DNA from: an uncultured Roseibium sp. | GTDB lineage: Bacteria; Pseudomonadota; Alphaproteobacteria; Rhizobiales; Stappiaceae | DNA: 64,000 nt | Assembly (NCBI RefSeq): GCF_963669205.1 | Contig: NZ_OY769915.1 | Coordinates: 2,144,001-2,208,000, forward strand | Reading direction: 5' to 3' | In this document: positions 49,217 through 58,413 of the stretch, one piece after another | How the letters are laid out: the number at the start of each line of letters is the position of its first letter | Position numbering within the stretch: the stretch's first letter is position 1 | Program-made: the position numbers and the translations under genes | The notes under the pieces: model-generated | What the model was told of the DNA's origin: nothing | Seen by the model: only the letters and a program-made list of their open reading frames with translations | Databases searched by the model: none

Positions 49217-51259
49217 ATGAAACTGATTTGCCGTCTTTCGACACTCGCCGGCCTGCTGGCCATGGTGGTCGCAGGCTCCCTCCCGGTTCACGCATCGCCG
49301 GAAGAAGCGTTGGACCATGTCGTGTCGGTTCTTCCCGTATGGCCTGGCAAGCCGCAGGGCGGAGCCGGAACGCGCACCGGGGCTGCGCCTGAAGGCAGTG
49401 GCGTGGTCATCCGGCCGGACGTGATCGCGACCGCCTTTCATGTCGTTGAACCGGCAGAGCGTATCGACGTGCGCCTGTCCGACGGCCGGATTCTGCCGGC
49501 GCGGCTCATCGCCGGCGACGCGGCAAGTGACATCGCGCTTCTGAGCGTGGACGCCGGCCTCGCACCTATCGAATTCGGTCCGGACCCCGGCCTGGCCCAG
49601 CCTGCCTGCGCGATCGGCAACGCGTTCGGTCTCGGGCTCTCGATCACATGCGGTGTCGTTTCGGCAAAGGCGGTGACCAATGCGGGCTTCAACGCCGTGG
49701 AGGACTTCATTCAGACGGATGCAGCGATTAATCCGGGAGCCTCGGGCGGTGCCTTGATCGGTCCGGACGGGCGGCTGATTGGTCTCGTGTCAGCCATTTT
49801 CGCCTCCGGCGCGGACGCGAATATCGGTGTCAATTTTGCCGTTTCCAACGCGTTGCTCCTTCGCGTGACGGATGCACTGCTTTCGTCGGGATCGGTTGAC
49901 TACGTGAAGGCGGGATGGCGTCTCGGACTTGCCGACCGTGTCAGGCTGGCCGAGGTTGCGGCGCCGGAAGTGCAGTTTGTCCAGCCGGGAGGGGTTGCGG
50001 CCTCGGCGGGCATCGAGGCCGGCGATCTCATCCTGCAGATCGGTGAGCGGCAGACACGCACGCCTCGGGACGCCGTCACCGCTTTGGCGCTGCTTCCCGC
50101 TGATACCGTAAGCGTTCCTGTGGTTCTGCAAAGGAGAGGGGACCGGCTCACCGTCAGTCTGTCGTTCGGCGCCAAGCCGGACGCGGACCTGTCTGTCTCC
50201 GGTGCGCCCGATCCGGAGTGTCCGCATCCAGAGCCTGTCTGCCGGCAGCGCCAGGCCGTTTTGCCCGTCTCTTCCTTCGATCCGGTCGCGAGCGCGACAC
50301 GGATCGCAAGTGACCTTCTTGTCACCAACAGGCACGTGGTCGGGGACCGGCAGGAGGCGACGGTCTACACGCCCTCCGGACCCAGGACGGCGAACGTCGT
50401 GCCCTCTGCCTATGGCGGCGATCTCGTTTTGCTGAAGGTGGAGGGTTTGCCCACTGATGGCGCGGTGCTTGAACCCGCTGCAGAACGCGGCGAGGCGGAT
50501 CTATATTTTGCGGTTGGCGCGGATGTCGCGCGCCGGGAGATCCGGGTGTTCGAACCGGGTGAACTGATCATGCTCCCTGCGGAAGGGGCGGAGCTCGGGC
50601 GCTTGCACGTGAGGGCGCAAATGCAGCCAGGTGTGAGTGGCGGCGCTCTTGTGGATGAAGACGGGCGCCTGAGGGGGATCGCCGTTGGCGGGGGCGAAAA
50701 ACGCTTCGAAGCGATCCCGGTTTCTGCTGTCGAAGAGCTGTTGAGGCTGCGCGATGATCCCGAGGCGGAGCGGATTACCAGACGGCTCGGGATCAACTTC
50801 GCCGCTTGTGACGCGGCGATCGCGGGCACGGCAGACGCTCAAGGCGCCGCTGGACAAGCGGATCAGCTGCCGCAAGCCTGCGCACGGTCCTCAAATCATG
50901 GCCAGCTTCTGGAAGCCGGGCGCTTGCTGGCCCAGTCCGGTGAGTTCGACGCGGCAGCGGCGTTGCACCGGCAGGCGGTCGAACAGGTGCCAAACTCGAT
51001 CAATTCGAGAGTGTCCCTGCTTGTTTCGCTGCAGTTGGGCGCGCGGTTCGAAGAGATGACGGAACACGCCCGATGGTTGATGGAGGCCGCACCCGACGAT
51101 CCGCAAGCGCTGCGTTTTGCCATCCAGTCCGGTGTCTGGGGCGGTGATCCTGCACTTGCCGAGGCGGGATACCAGGCGCTTCTGAAGGCGGATCCCCGGC
51201 AGGCGCAGGCTGCAAGGCGTTTTATTGATGCCGCACCCCCCAGACCGGAGCGCCGCTGA
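49217..51259 (+). CDS. Exported protein with two trypsin-like protease domains, PDZ and TPR
   Basis: 680 residues from the ATG at 49217; a GTG at 49190 is an alternative. Signal peptide 1-27 (cleaved near VHAS). The first HtrA-type domain has His75 (TAFHVV), Asp105 (ASDIALL) and Ser176 (GASGGAL), then a PDZ-like segment (GGVAASAGIEAGDLILQIGE). A second trypsin-like domain has His373 (TNRHVVGD), Asp402 (GGDLVLLK) and Ser474 (GVSGGALVDEDG). TPR-like helices end the protein. Both triads look complete. Periplasmic quality-control or processing protease; double-protease design is unusual. Convergent with a subtilase gene, four bases apart. Confidence 0.87.
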   Translation: MKLICRLSTLAGLLAMVVAGSLPVHASPEEALDHVVSVLPVWPGKPQGGAGTRTGAAPEGSGVVIRPDVIATAFHVVEPAERIDVRLSDGRILPARLIAGDAASDIALLSVDAGLAPIEFGPDPGLAQPACAIGNAFGLGLSITCGVVSAKAVTNAGFNAVEDFIQTDAAINPGASGGALIGPDGRLIGLVSAIFASGADANIGVNFAVSNALLLRVTDALLSSGSVDYVKAGWRLGLADRVRLAEVAAPEVQFVQPGGVAASAGIEAGDLILQIGERQTRTPRDAVTALALLPADTVSVPVVLQRRGDRLTVSLSFGAKPDADLSVSGAPDPECPHPEPVCRQRQAVLPVSSFDPVASATRIASDLLVTNRHVVGDRQEATVYTPSGPRTANVVPSAYGGDLVLLKVEGLPTDGAVLEPAAERGEADLYFAVGADVARREIRVFEPGELIMLPAEGAELGRLHVRAQMQPGVSGGALVDEDGRLRGIAVGGGEKRFEAIPVSAVEELLRLRDDPEAERITRRLGINFAACDAAIAGTADAQGAAGQADQLPQACARSSNHGQLLEAGRLLAQSGEFDAAAALHRQAVEQVPNSINSRVSLLVSLQLGARFEEMTEHARWLMEAAPDDPQALRFAIQSGVWGGDPALAEAGYQALLKADPRQAQAARRFIDAAPPRPERR

Positions 51260-51263
51260 CGGG

Positions 51264-52658
51264 TCAGTCAGCTTCCGGGTCGGGAATCCACCCGGACGAC
51301 ACAAGCCTGTCTTTCTGGAACGGCGACGGGACCGCACGTTCGAGGATCCTGGCTTTCAACTGCAACGCCGTCAGATCCGGATCCTCTGCCAGCAGACGGG
51401 CGGCAAGGGCGGCAAGACGCGGCACGGCATAGCTGGAGCCGGAAGCAACGCCAGATGCACCGCGAAAATCTGTTACGTCCATGTTTTCAGCGGGCAGCAT
51501 CAGGTCGACGCTCTTGGCGCCCCAGTTGGAGCCACGCGCCAGGCGCCCGAAGGCGTCTGCCGACGTCACCGTGAGTATGTTGTCGAGGTCGAGACCTGCC
51601 GGATAGACAGGATCGGCGTCAATGTCGCGTCCGTCATTTCCCGCAGACACGATCGCCAGGATATCCTGATCCTTGAGCGCTGCGGCAAAAGCCTCCCAAT
51701 CGGCCGGTTTCCGGCTGCCAAGCGGCATTGCCAGGATCTTGATATCGTTTTTGAGAGCGTGCTTCACAAGCTCTTCCATTCGGCTCATGTCGGGTCTCGG
51801 ATAGCGATAGGGAACAAGAGCTGCTTCGGGGGCTTCGCGGGCGATGATCGACGCGACTGCAGTTCCGTGACGGATCGGCAGAAAAGCCCCGCGTGACGTG
51901 TCGCCGTCATAGGGCAAGGGATCCAGGTCCCAGAAATCATATCCAAGCGGTACACCGCCCGGGTCGCGCGCAAGCCGGTCTCGGAAGAGCGGCAGATCGT
52001 AGGCCAGACCTGAATCCACCAGCCCGATGCGCACACCGCCGGCATTTTGACCGGACGGCCATGGCGCCTGCAGCGTTTCCGTCCATCGCAGCGTCTGGAG
52101 GTCTCCGTCCAGTTGATCGAGGAAAATCCAGGGTTCCTTGCCGTCGCGGATTTCACGCGCCGAGCGGACTGTGCAGCTGCCATCGGCGATGGCCAGGAAG
52201 CGTGGCTTGAGGGTCTGACCGTTCTGCACCGCCACCGAGGCACGGAACTGCCGCAGGACGCCGTTCACAAAACGCGATTCAAGCGTGAGTTCGTCGCCTC
52301 CCGGCAAGGCAAAGCGCATCGACACCCGAGCAGGCATTTCCGGAGACGGTTGGCGCACGTCTTCCAGCAACCAGCTGCCGGGCAGGGCGTCTTGAATATC
52401 CAGTCCTGCCATGTCCGGGTTGGTGCAGGCATGTTCGATTGCGAGGGCAATCCAGTCGCGCATCTGTTTCTGGGAATTCGCGAGGGCGGGAGAGGGGTCT
52501 GAAAACACCAGGCAGCAAACAAGCAGCAGAAAACCACGAGGGAAAACGCGGCAAGGCAGCGGCGGCAATGATTTCACGGCGCTCGTCCGGGGTCGTGATT
52601 TCGACAATAAAGACACGCGGTCTGAACGCTCCAGGCCTGTTGCGTTGGTGTGATCCAT
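51264..52658 (-). CDS. S8-family (subtilisin-like) serine peptidase
   Basis: 464 residues. A hydrophobic segment (about 42-58) after a basic N-terminus indicates export or anchoring. Catalytic residues: Asp215 (GLVDSGLAYD), His264 (RHGTAVASI), oxyanion Asn341 (SAGNDG) and Ser409 (SGSSYAVPRLA). The first 200 residues are a non-catalytic domain that could be a propeptide. Substrate unknown. Its 3' end meets that of the double-protease gene, so the two proteases form a convergent pair. Confidence 0.88.
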   Translation of the reverse strand: MDHTNATGLERSDRVSLLSKSRPRTSAVKSLPPLPCRVFPRGFLLLVCCLVFSDPSPALANSQKQMRDWIALAIEHACTNPDMAGLDIQDALPGSWLLEDVRQPSPEMPARVSMRFALPGGDELTLESRFVNGVLRQFRASVAVQNGQTLKPRFLAIADGSCTVRSAREIRDGKEPWIFLDQLDGDLQTLRWTETLQAPWPSGQNAGGVRIGLVDSGLAYDLPLFRDRLARDPGGVPLGYDFWDLDPLPYDGDTSRGAFLPIRHGTAVASIIAREAPEAALVPYRYPRPDMSRMEELVKHALKNDIKILAMPLGSRKPADWEAFAAALKDQDILAIVSAGNDGRDIDADPVYPAGLDLDNILTVTSADAFGRLARGSNWGAKSVDLMLPAENMDVTDFRGASGVASGSSYAVPRLAALAARLLAEDPDLTALQLKARILERAVPSPFQKDRLVSSGWIPDPEAD

Positions 52659-53086
52659 GCTGTGTTAATCTAGGGCGGCACCGGCTCCCGTTCCACGCGA
52701 CAAATCTGATGTGTTTTGCAGATTTAGGCCCTTGAGCCACGTACGGGAAAGCTGGAATTGCGCGAAACGCGATGCTGGTCCACGATCGATTGATCCTTTC
52801 GGTGTCCGTCCGCTCGCAATCCGCCATTGACTGCACTCTTGCGCGATCAAAGTGAAGCGCAACTGCCTTTGGTCAGGGCATTGTTGCAGCGATGCCGGGG
52901 CGAGCGTCGTCGGGCTGATGTTTGCCCCTCGTTCGGGGACACGCGCACCGAGAATTCGGCGTGGCGGCGGCATGTCACACACTTCCGCAAGTGAAAGCGG
53001 GCTGGGATGAGCAGCCCGCTCCTGTTTTCGGCCACCTGAAGCAACTTCAAAGTGGTCTGGCTTGGTTCGTCCGGATCAAAGGCGGC
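52659..53086. other. Intergenic region
   Basis: 430 bases upstream of the subtilase and downstream of the VPLPA-CTERM gene. I see no gene; open frames here are antisense continuations or lack start signals. Confidence 0.45.
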
Positions 53087-53749
53087 TTATGCGCCGCGGC
53101 GCTTCCTGGCAACAAAGCCCAAACCCGCGGCGCTGACCAGAAGCAGGCCCAAAGGCGCCGGCAGTGGCACGTTAGAGACCTTTATCGACTCAAGATACCC
53201 GGTAAACCCGGTCGAAGACAGGGAGATAGAGGTAACGCCGCAGAACCCGGCATTGAAACCACAGAGATTGCCTTGACCAGCGCCCTCGGTCCCGACCCCA
53301 TCAAAAAGGTTTGCCGTTGACGACAGTGGACCGAATGCGAATGCGCCATTGGCAGCATCATTGTGTCCGTCGTTGAGCGTGAAGCCCAAGATATCGACCG
53401 CTCTTGAGAAGGTGAGCGTCAAAATCTCGCCGATACCAAGATTGTCGCCGTTTGGATTACCCAAAACGCCCAGACCACCGTCTGCAGGATGATCCTGGCG
53501 GACGATGCGTCCCTCAGGGGCACCGCTGCCATCCAGGCCGGAACCTGTTGCGGTAACTGTCAGGCTGCCTTCCGTGAAGATGATGCCATCGCCGGTACCA
53601 TCAATATCCGAGGGTAGACCATCGAATATGAAGGTGGTCATGTTTCCGCTGGAGGTGTGAAAATTGTCGTACCCGGCTACCGGAGCTGCATGAGCAACGC
53701 CGGAGGCGCAGGCAAGTGCGATTGCGCCAACCAGTAGTTTTTTCATCAT
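53087..53749 (-). CDS. VPLPA-CTERM sorting-domain protein
   Basis: 220 residues, start at 53749 with AAGGA upstream. Signal peptide 1-21 (cleaved near AHAA), a beta-rich mature domain, and a C-terminal sorting tag: VPLPA, a hydrophobic helix (LGLLLVSAAGLGFVA) and basic RKRR. This is the VPLPA-CTERM form recognised by exosortase (XrtD-type), which moves proteins to the outer surface along with exopolysaccharide. No exosortase gene is in this window. The neighbouring polysaccharide genes fit. Confidence 0.92.
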   Translation of the reverse strand: MMKKLLVGAIALACASGVAHAAPVAGYDNFHTSSGNMTTFIFDGLPSDIDGTGDGIIFTEGSLTVTATGSGLDGSGAPEGRIVRQDHPADGGLGVLGNPNGDNLGIGEILTLTFSRAVDILGFTLNDGHNDAANGAFAFGPLSSTANLFDGVGTEGAGQGNLCGFNAGFCGVTSISLSSTGFTGYLESIKVSNVPLPAPLGLLLVSAAGLGFVARKRRGA

Positions 53750-54323
53750 ACGCTTCCTTTGCTGTTAAGCACACAGTGATCGCAGCACGTCAGACGCTCA
53801 TTCGCGCTGCTGGACCATGCGATTTCAGGCATTTTTTATTTTTGGTTTAGGTCTGCACCCGGAATTTCCGATTGCAAAATCTGGCGCTTGCGCCATCGGA
53901 ATTCTGAATGGTTTCAAGGGGTCGCCTGAATGACCCATGCAACCCAGTGTGCAACCAGGAGAGGGAGGGGTCAAGAAAATTAGTCTAAATTTTCATCAGA
54001 ATGATAATTTTTAAAGCAAATTTTGATAGAAATTCAGTTTAAAAGGTAGACGAGAATCATAAAATATATTGCAACCGAGAATGGAAGGGGTGAAATTTCC
54101 AGTTTCTCAGAGAATACAAGTCGAAACTATTTTAAAATGTTTGAGTTTTTTCAATATTCCCGAGGGCGGTGTGTCAAGTTATTATATATTGCTTTTATTT
54201 TTTATTGAGAGAGTGAGGTGAGGCCCCTGTCTAAAGAGGCTTTGCAAGCGCTCGCTCCCTGATCCGCAATTTCGAAACCATCCCCGTCAGCCGATTTCAG
54301 AACGGCCGTTCAGGCACCTGGTT
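53750..54323. other. AT-rich non-coding region
   Basis: 570 bases, distinctly AT-rich at 53970-54220, between the VPLPA gene promoter and the 3' end of the broken sugar transferase. No gene seen. May hold promoters, silencer (H-NS-like protein) binding sites or remnants. Confidence 0.45.
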
Positions 54324-54997
54324 TCAATACCCTTTGCCGCCAAAGAATTCCTGGACCACCGTGTTCACGATAATCTTCACGTCCAGAAAAATTGACCGAA
54401 CCTCGATATATTTAAGATCGTAATAAAGCCGCATGGAGGCCGCATGAGCGGTTTTTGTCTCGCCACGAAAGCCGTTGACCTGAGCGAGTCCGGTTATTCC
54501 GGTTTCACACGATGGCGCGACTGGTAGCGCGGGTCGAATTGCTCGTAGGGCACACCATTGGCAAGCATCCCGGGCACATGCGGGCGTGGTCCCACAAGCG
54601 ACATTTCACCCTTGAGCACATTCAGCAATTGCGGCAATTCGTCGAAATTGCTTTTCCGCAGGAAACGCCCGATCGGAGTGATGCGCGGATCGTCCTTGAC
54701 GGTCTGCTGGACCCCTGATTGATCGCAGTGGTCAACGTACATCGACCTGAACTTGTAAGCCTTGAACGTCTTCCCATCGAGACCGTGACGGTCTTGTTTG
54801 AAGAAAACCGGTCCTTTGCTGGTGGCCTTGATCACGGCCGCGAGAATGGCGAACAGCGGCAGCAAAAGCAAAATGCCGCAGACTGACCCAAACAGGTCCA
54901 GACTACGCTTCAAAAGGTGAGAGGTTGGAGAAGGCGCTGCTGTAGAAATAGCATCAGCCAAGTCTGTGTTATGAAAGCCATAAACATTGTCTGTCAT
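54324..54997 (-). pseudogene. ExoY/WcaJ-like sugar transferase, frameshifted
   Basis: A bacterial sugar transferase (PF02397) that starts polysaccharide repeat units by moving a sugar phosphate to undecaprenyl phosphate. The first frame (54997-54494) has the membrane anchor and KRSLDLFGSVCGILLLLPLF, FFKQDRHGLDGKTFKAYKFR, FDELPQLLNVLKGEMSLVGP and ends early at VKPE. One base is missing near 54497-54502; restoring a G gives GITGLAQVNGFRGE, ...RLYYDLKYIE, ... VQEFFGGKGY to a stop at 54324, the expected C-terminus. Full product would be about 223 residues. A real mutation or a sequence error. Confidence 0.85.
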
Positions 54998-55952
54998 TAG
55001 AAATCTCTTGTTTTATTGCAAATTCTCGCAAAAAAACTGCGAAAAGTAGGCATTGACTAAAAACTGCCCCACAAAAAAAAGCGTTTCACCCATAAATTTT
55101 GGTTAAGTAAACGTTAATCGATTGTGCAGCGCAATGCAACTCCAATTTTTCCGCTGGTTGAGAACTGTCCTCGTTTTGGCATTTTTTTCAATAACATGGA
55201 TAAATCAGGCTCTCCAAAAAAGTGACAATGAACATGCGTCCCGAAAACTGGCCGCGAAGCCTCATATCACTTCGTTTCCTGGGCTGCCGGACGCCGGAAA
55301 CGCTTACGTTTCGGTTCTGGAAGAGCGCGCAGAAAAAAGAGTGGGCCCGAAAAAGTCGGGCCCTGATCGGCGGCATTGCAACTCTGTGATGCAGGTCCTC
55401 GGTTTTCGCGTTGCGCCCGGTGGTCTTGCGGGAGCAGGTCAGGTAGCGCGCCGCAGGCGGCTTATGGGGTGTTTTTTTCTGGAAAAGGGCCGCGCGGAGG
55501 TCTGGGCGCGCGGCCTATCGGCAGGCGCTTGCTGCGCGCGAAGCGCATTGCCACCGTCAGGTGCGAAGTCTCTGGTCAGGAAGCCGGCAACGCTCCGGTT
55601 CATGATGTGGGCAACGATTGCGCGCAGGACCGGCTGTCGATCAAGGGGACTTCTCACGCAACCGGTCGTTATCATTTTGTTAAATTTACCAAAAAACTAA
55701 TTTGGTCATTTAGCTTTCGCCATCTTGAATCTAAGTTGCTATATTCGCGCGCATCCGAATGGCTTGCCCCGAGCTGCGCTTTCGGTGTAGCCAATTGCAG
55801 TAATTGAACCGGGCTTCTTTAGCGAAATGGAAAGTCGCAGTGAGTGCAATGACGGTTGGTTGAAGGAGCGACTTCCTGTTTCGGGAAAACCGGCAGCTGA
55901 CCCTGTCGTCGTTTATTAGTTTATTTGGTATTCGCTTGAAATTGAGGTTGAA
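54998..55952. other. Long intergenic region with hairpins
   Basis: 955 bases without a convincing gene. Two strong hairpins: GGGCCCGA/TCGGGCCC (55343-55363), followed on the minus strand by a T-rich tail, and GGCCGCGC/GCGCGGCC (55488-55515). Both look like minus-strand terminators. Promoters for the sugar transferase (right of 54997) and for rfbC (AT-rich end near 55680-55950) must be here. Confidence 0.5.
55343..55363 (-). terminator. Hairpin with T-rich tail (minus strand)
   Basis: Eight-pair stem (GGGCCCGA with TCGGGCCC) and five-base loop; minus-strand RNA continues ACTCUUUUUUCUG. No gene clearly ends here. Confidence 0.5.
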
Positions 55953-56504
55953 ATGATTGTCGAAAAAACCGGCTTGTCCGGTGTTTTGTTAATTACACCC
56001 AAGCGGTTTGGGGACGACCGCGGGTTTTTTTCCGAGAGTTGGAGCAAGCGCGCATTTTCGGAGATCGGTATTGATATTGACTTCGTACAGGACAATCATT
56101 CCCTTAGCGCCACAACAGGAACGGTGAGGGGGCTTCATTTTCAGGCCCCGCCGCATGCACAGGCAAAACTCGTCAGGTGCGGACGCGGCCGGATTTTTGA
56201 TGTCGCGGTCGATATCCGTCGTGGGTCTCCAACCTACGGAAATTGGTTTGGGACGGACCTCAGTTTCGAAAACGGCAGGCAACTGCTTGTACCGGCCGGA
56301 TTCCTGCACGGGTTCATGACACTCGAACCGGATAGCGAGATCGTGTACAAGTGCTCCGACTTTTATGCGCCCGACTGTGACGGCGCTGTCCGTTGGGACA
56401 GTTGCGGGATCGACTGGCCGCTGGCAGGCATCGAACCGGTTCTGTCTGAAAAGGACGCGGCCGCACCAGCGCTTGCTGCATTTGAAACACCATTTGAATA
56501 TTGA
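55953..56504 (+). CDS. rfbC: dTDP-4-dehydrorhamnose 3,5-epimerase
   Basis: 183 residues, the usual length. Marks: PKRFGDDRGFFSESW, the catalytic His region GTVRGLHFQAPPHAQAKLVRC, GRIFDVAVDIR, and VPAGFLHGFMTLE. Third step of dTDP-L-rhamnose synthesis. First of four genes in the order C-B-D-A, with eight bases to rfbB. Confidence 0.96.
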   Translation: MIVEKTGLSGVLLITPKRFGDDRGFFSESWSKRAFSEIGIDIDFVQDNHSLSATTGTVRGLHFQAPPHAQAKLVRCGRGRIFDVAVDIRRGSPTYGNWFGTDLSFENGRQLLVPAGFLHGFMTLEPDSEIVYKCSDFYAPDCDGAVRWDSCGIDWPLAGIEPVLSEKDAAAPALAAFETPFEY

Positions 56505-56512
56505 GGGAATTG

Positions 56513-57568
56513 ATGAAGATTCTTGTCACGGGCGGAGCGGGCTTCATTGGCTCGGCTGTAATCCGACTTGCCGTTCAGCGCGGTCTGAACGTTGTCAATC
56601 TTGACGCTCTTACCTACGCGGCGTGTCTGGACAATGTTGCCTCGGTTGCCGACAGCCCTCTTTATGCGTTCGAGCAGGCTGACATTCGCGACAGGCAGGC
56701 CCTGAAGCGGGTCTTCGCCGAGCACCGTCCTGACGCGGTCATGCACCTGGCTGCCGAGAGTCACGTGGACAGGTCCATCGACGGCCCTTCCGACTTCATC
56801 GAAACCAATATCACCGGCACCTTCAACATGCTCGAGGCATCTCGGACATATTGGCAGGAGGCGGGCAAACCGGAAGCGTTCCGGTTCCACCAGATTTCGA
56901 CCGATGAAGTTTTCGGCTCGCTCGGGGAGACTGGTCTTTTCACCGAGACGACGGCATATGATCCGCGCAGTCCCTATTCGGCGTCGAAGGCGGCATCCGA
57001 TCACCTCGTGCGGGCATGGCACGAAACCTACGGGCTTCCGATTGTCCTGACCAACTGCTCGAACAACTACGGACCGTATCACTTCCCTGAAAAGCTCATC
57101 CCCGTCGTCATTCTCAACGCGCTCGCCGGCAAGCCGATCCCTGTATACGGCAAGGGCGAAAATGTGCGCGACTGGCTTTATGTCGAGGATCACGCCGATG
57201 CGCTTCTCCTGGTCCTGCAGAAGGGTACTGCCGGCCGCAGCTACAATGTCGGCGGCGAAAATGAGCGCAGGAACATCGATCTTGTAAGAACCATCTGCAG
57301 CCTGCTCGATCAAAAACGTCCGAGGGCGCAAGGGTCCTATTCCGAACAGATAACCTTTGTAACGGACAGACCCGGCCACGATATGCGCTATGCCATCGAC
57401 CCGGCGCGCATTCGCGAAGAACTCGGCTGGAAACCCAGTGTCAATGTCGAGGAAGGTCTGGAGAAGACCGTGCAGTGGTATCTCGACAACGAGAGCTGGT
57501 GGCGGGCCTTGCAGGACCGCAAGGGTGTCGGCGAGCGGCTCGGTGTCGCCGCAGGTGCCAGGGCATGA
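56513..57568 (+). CDS. rfbB: dTDP-glucose 4,6-dehydratase
   Basis: 351 residues from the ATG at 56513. NAD site GGAGFIGS, HLAAESHVDRSI, the catalytic Thr-Asp-Glu region STDEVFGSLG, and YSASKAASDHLVR (YxxxK). Second step of dTDP-rhamnose synthesis. Its stop overlaps the rfbD start. Confidence 0.97.
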   Translation: MKILVTGGAGFIGSAVIRLAVQRGLNVVNLDALTYAACLDNVASVADSPLYAFEQADIRDRQALKRVFAEHRPDAVMHLAAESHVDRSIDGPSDFIETNITGTFNMLEASRTYWQEAGKPEAFRFHQISTDEVFGSLGETGLFTETTAYDPRSPYSASKAASDHLVRAWHETYGLPIVLTNCSNNYGPYHFPEKLIPVVILNALAGKPIPVYGKGENVRDWLYVEDHADALLLVLQKGTAGRSYNVGGENERRNIDLVRTICSLLDQKRPRAQGSYSEQITFVTDRPGHDMRYAIDPARIREELGWKPSVNVEEGLEKTVQWYLDNESWWRALQDRKGVGERLGVAAGARA

Positions 57569-58413
57569 TGCTTGTTTTTGGTTCCTCCGGGCAGGTGGCA
57601 ACCGAACTCCGGGAAAGGTTGCCGGACGCCGTCTTCCTCGGACGGGAGCAGGCGGATCTGTCGGTGCACACGGACATTGGCGGGATCATCGGGGAAATAG
57701 GCCCGGAGGCGATCATCAACGCGGCGGCATATACGGCGGTTGACAGAGCGGAAGAGGAAGAAACTCTGGCGCTGAAGGTGAATGCGCAGGCGCCCGCCGA
57801 GATGGCGAAGGCAGCGGCCAGGCTACGTATCCCGCTGGTTCACATTTCCACCGACTATGTGTTTGACGGCAGCGGTGAGGAGGCGTTTGCGCCTGATGCG
57901 GAACCCGCGCCGCTCGGAGCCTATGGACGCACCAAGCTGAAAGGCGAGGAGGCAATCGAGGCCGCAGCGTCGGTCTACGCCATCTTGCGCACCAGTTGGG
58001 TGTTTTCGGCCCATGGCTCGAATTTCCTGAAGACAATGCTGCGCCTTTCGGAAACACGGGATCATCTGACGATCGTTGCCGATCAGATTGGAGGCCCGAC
58101 ACCGGCATCTGCAATCGCGGACGCTTGTGTGAAAATTGCCCGATCCTTGGCGGAGGAGCCCGCGAAAGCCGGAACGTACCATTTTTCCGGTACGCCGGAG
58201 GTCAGTTGGGCGGACTTTGCGCGTGAGATCTTCAGGCAGGCTGGCCGAACGGTCACCGTCGAGGATATTCCGACATCAGCTTATCCGACACCGGCGGAAC
58301 GGCCGCTCAATTCGCGTCTGGATTGCGGGTCGTTGTCCGAATTCGGACTGAACCGTCCTGACTGGAAAGACGGCGTGGCAGACACTTTGGCAAAACTGGG
58401 TGTGACTTCATGA
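57565..58413 (+). CDS. rfbD: dTDP-4-dehydrorhamnose reductase
   Basis: 282 residues. NADPH site FGSSGQVA, INAAAYTAVDRAE, STDYVFDGSG and YGRTKLKGE (catalytic Tyr and Lys). Final step to dTDP-L-rhamnose. ATGA overlaps on both sides (with rfbB and rfbA) show translational coupling. Confidence 0.97.
   Translation: MMLVFGSSGQVATELRERLPDAVFLGREQADLSVHTDIGGIIGEIGPEAIINAAAYTAVDRAEEEETLALKVNAQAPAEMAKAAARLRIPLVHISTDYVFDGSGEEAFAPDAEPAPLGAYGRTKLKGEEAIEAAASVYAILRTSWVFSAHGSNFLKTMLRLSETRDHLTIVADQIGGPTPASAIADACVKIARSLAEEPAKAGTYHFSGTPEVSWADFAREIFRQAGRTVTVEDIPTSAYPTPAERPLNSRLDCGSLSEFGLNRPDWKDGVADTLAKLGVTS

Noticed and set aside
52922..53320. Plus-strand open frame of 132 codons
   Set aside because: Antisense to the sorting-tag end of the VPLPA-CTERM gene.
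55122..55807. Overlapping open frames on both strands between the sugar transferase and rfbC
   Set aside because: They run through two strong hairpins, lack start signals and show no family motif.
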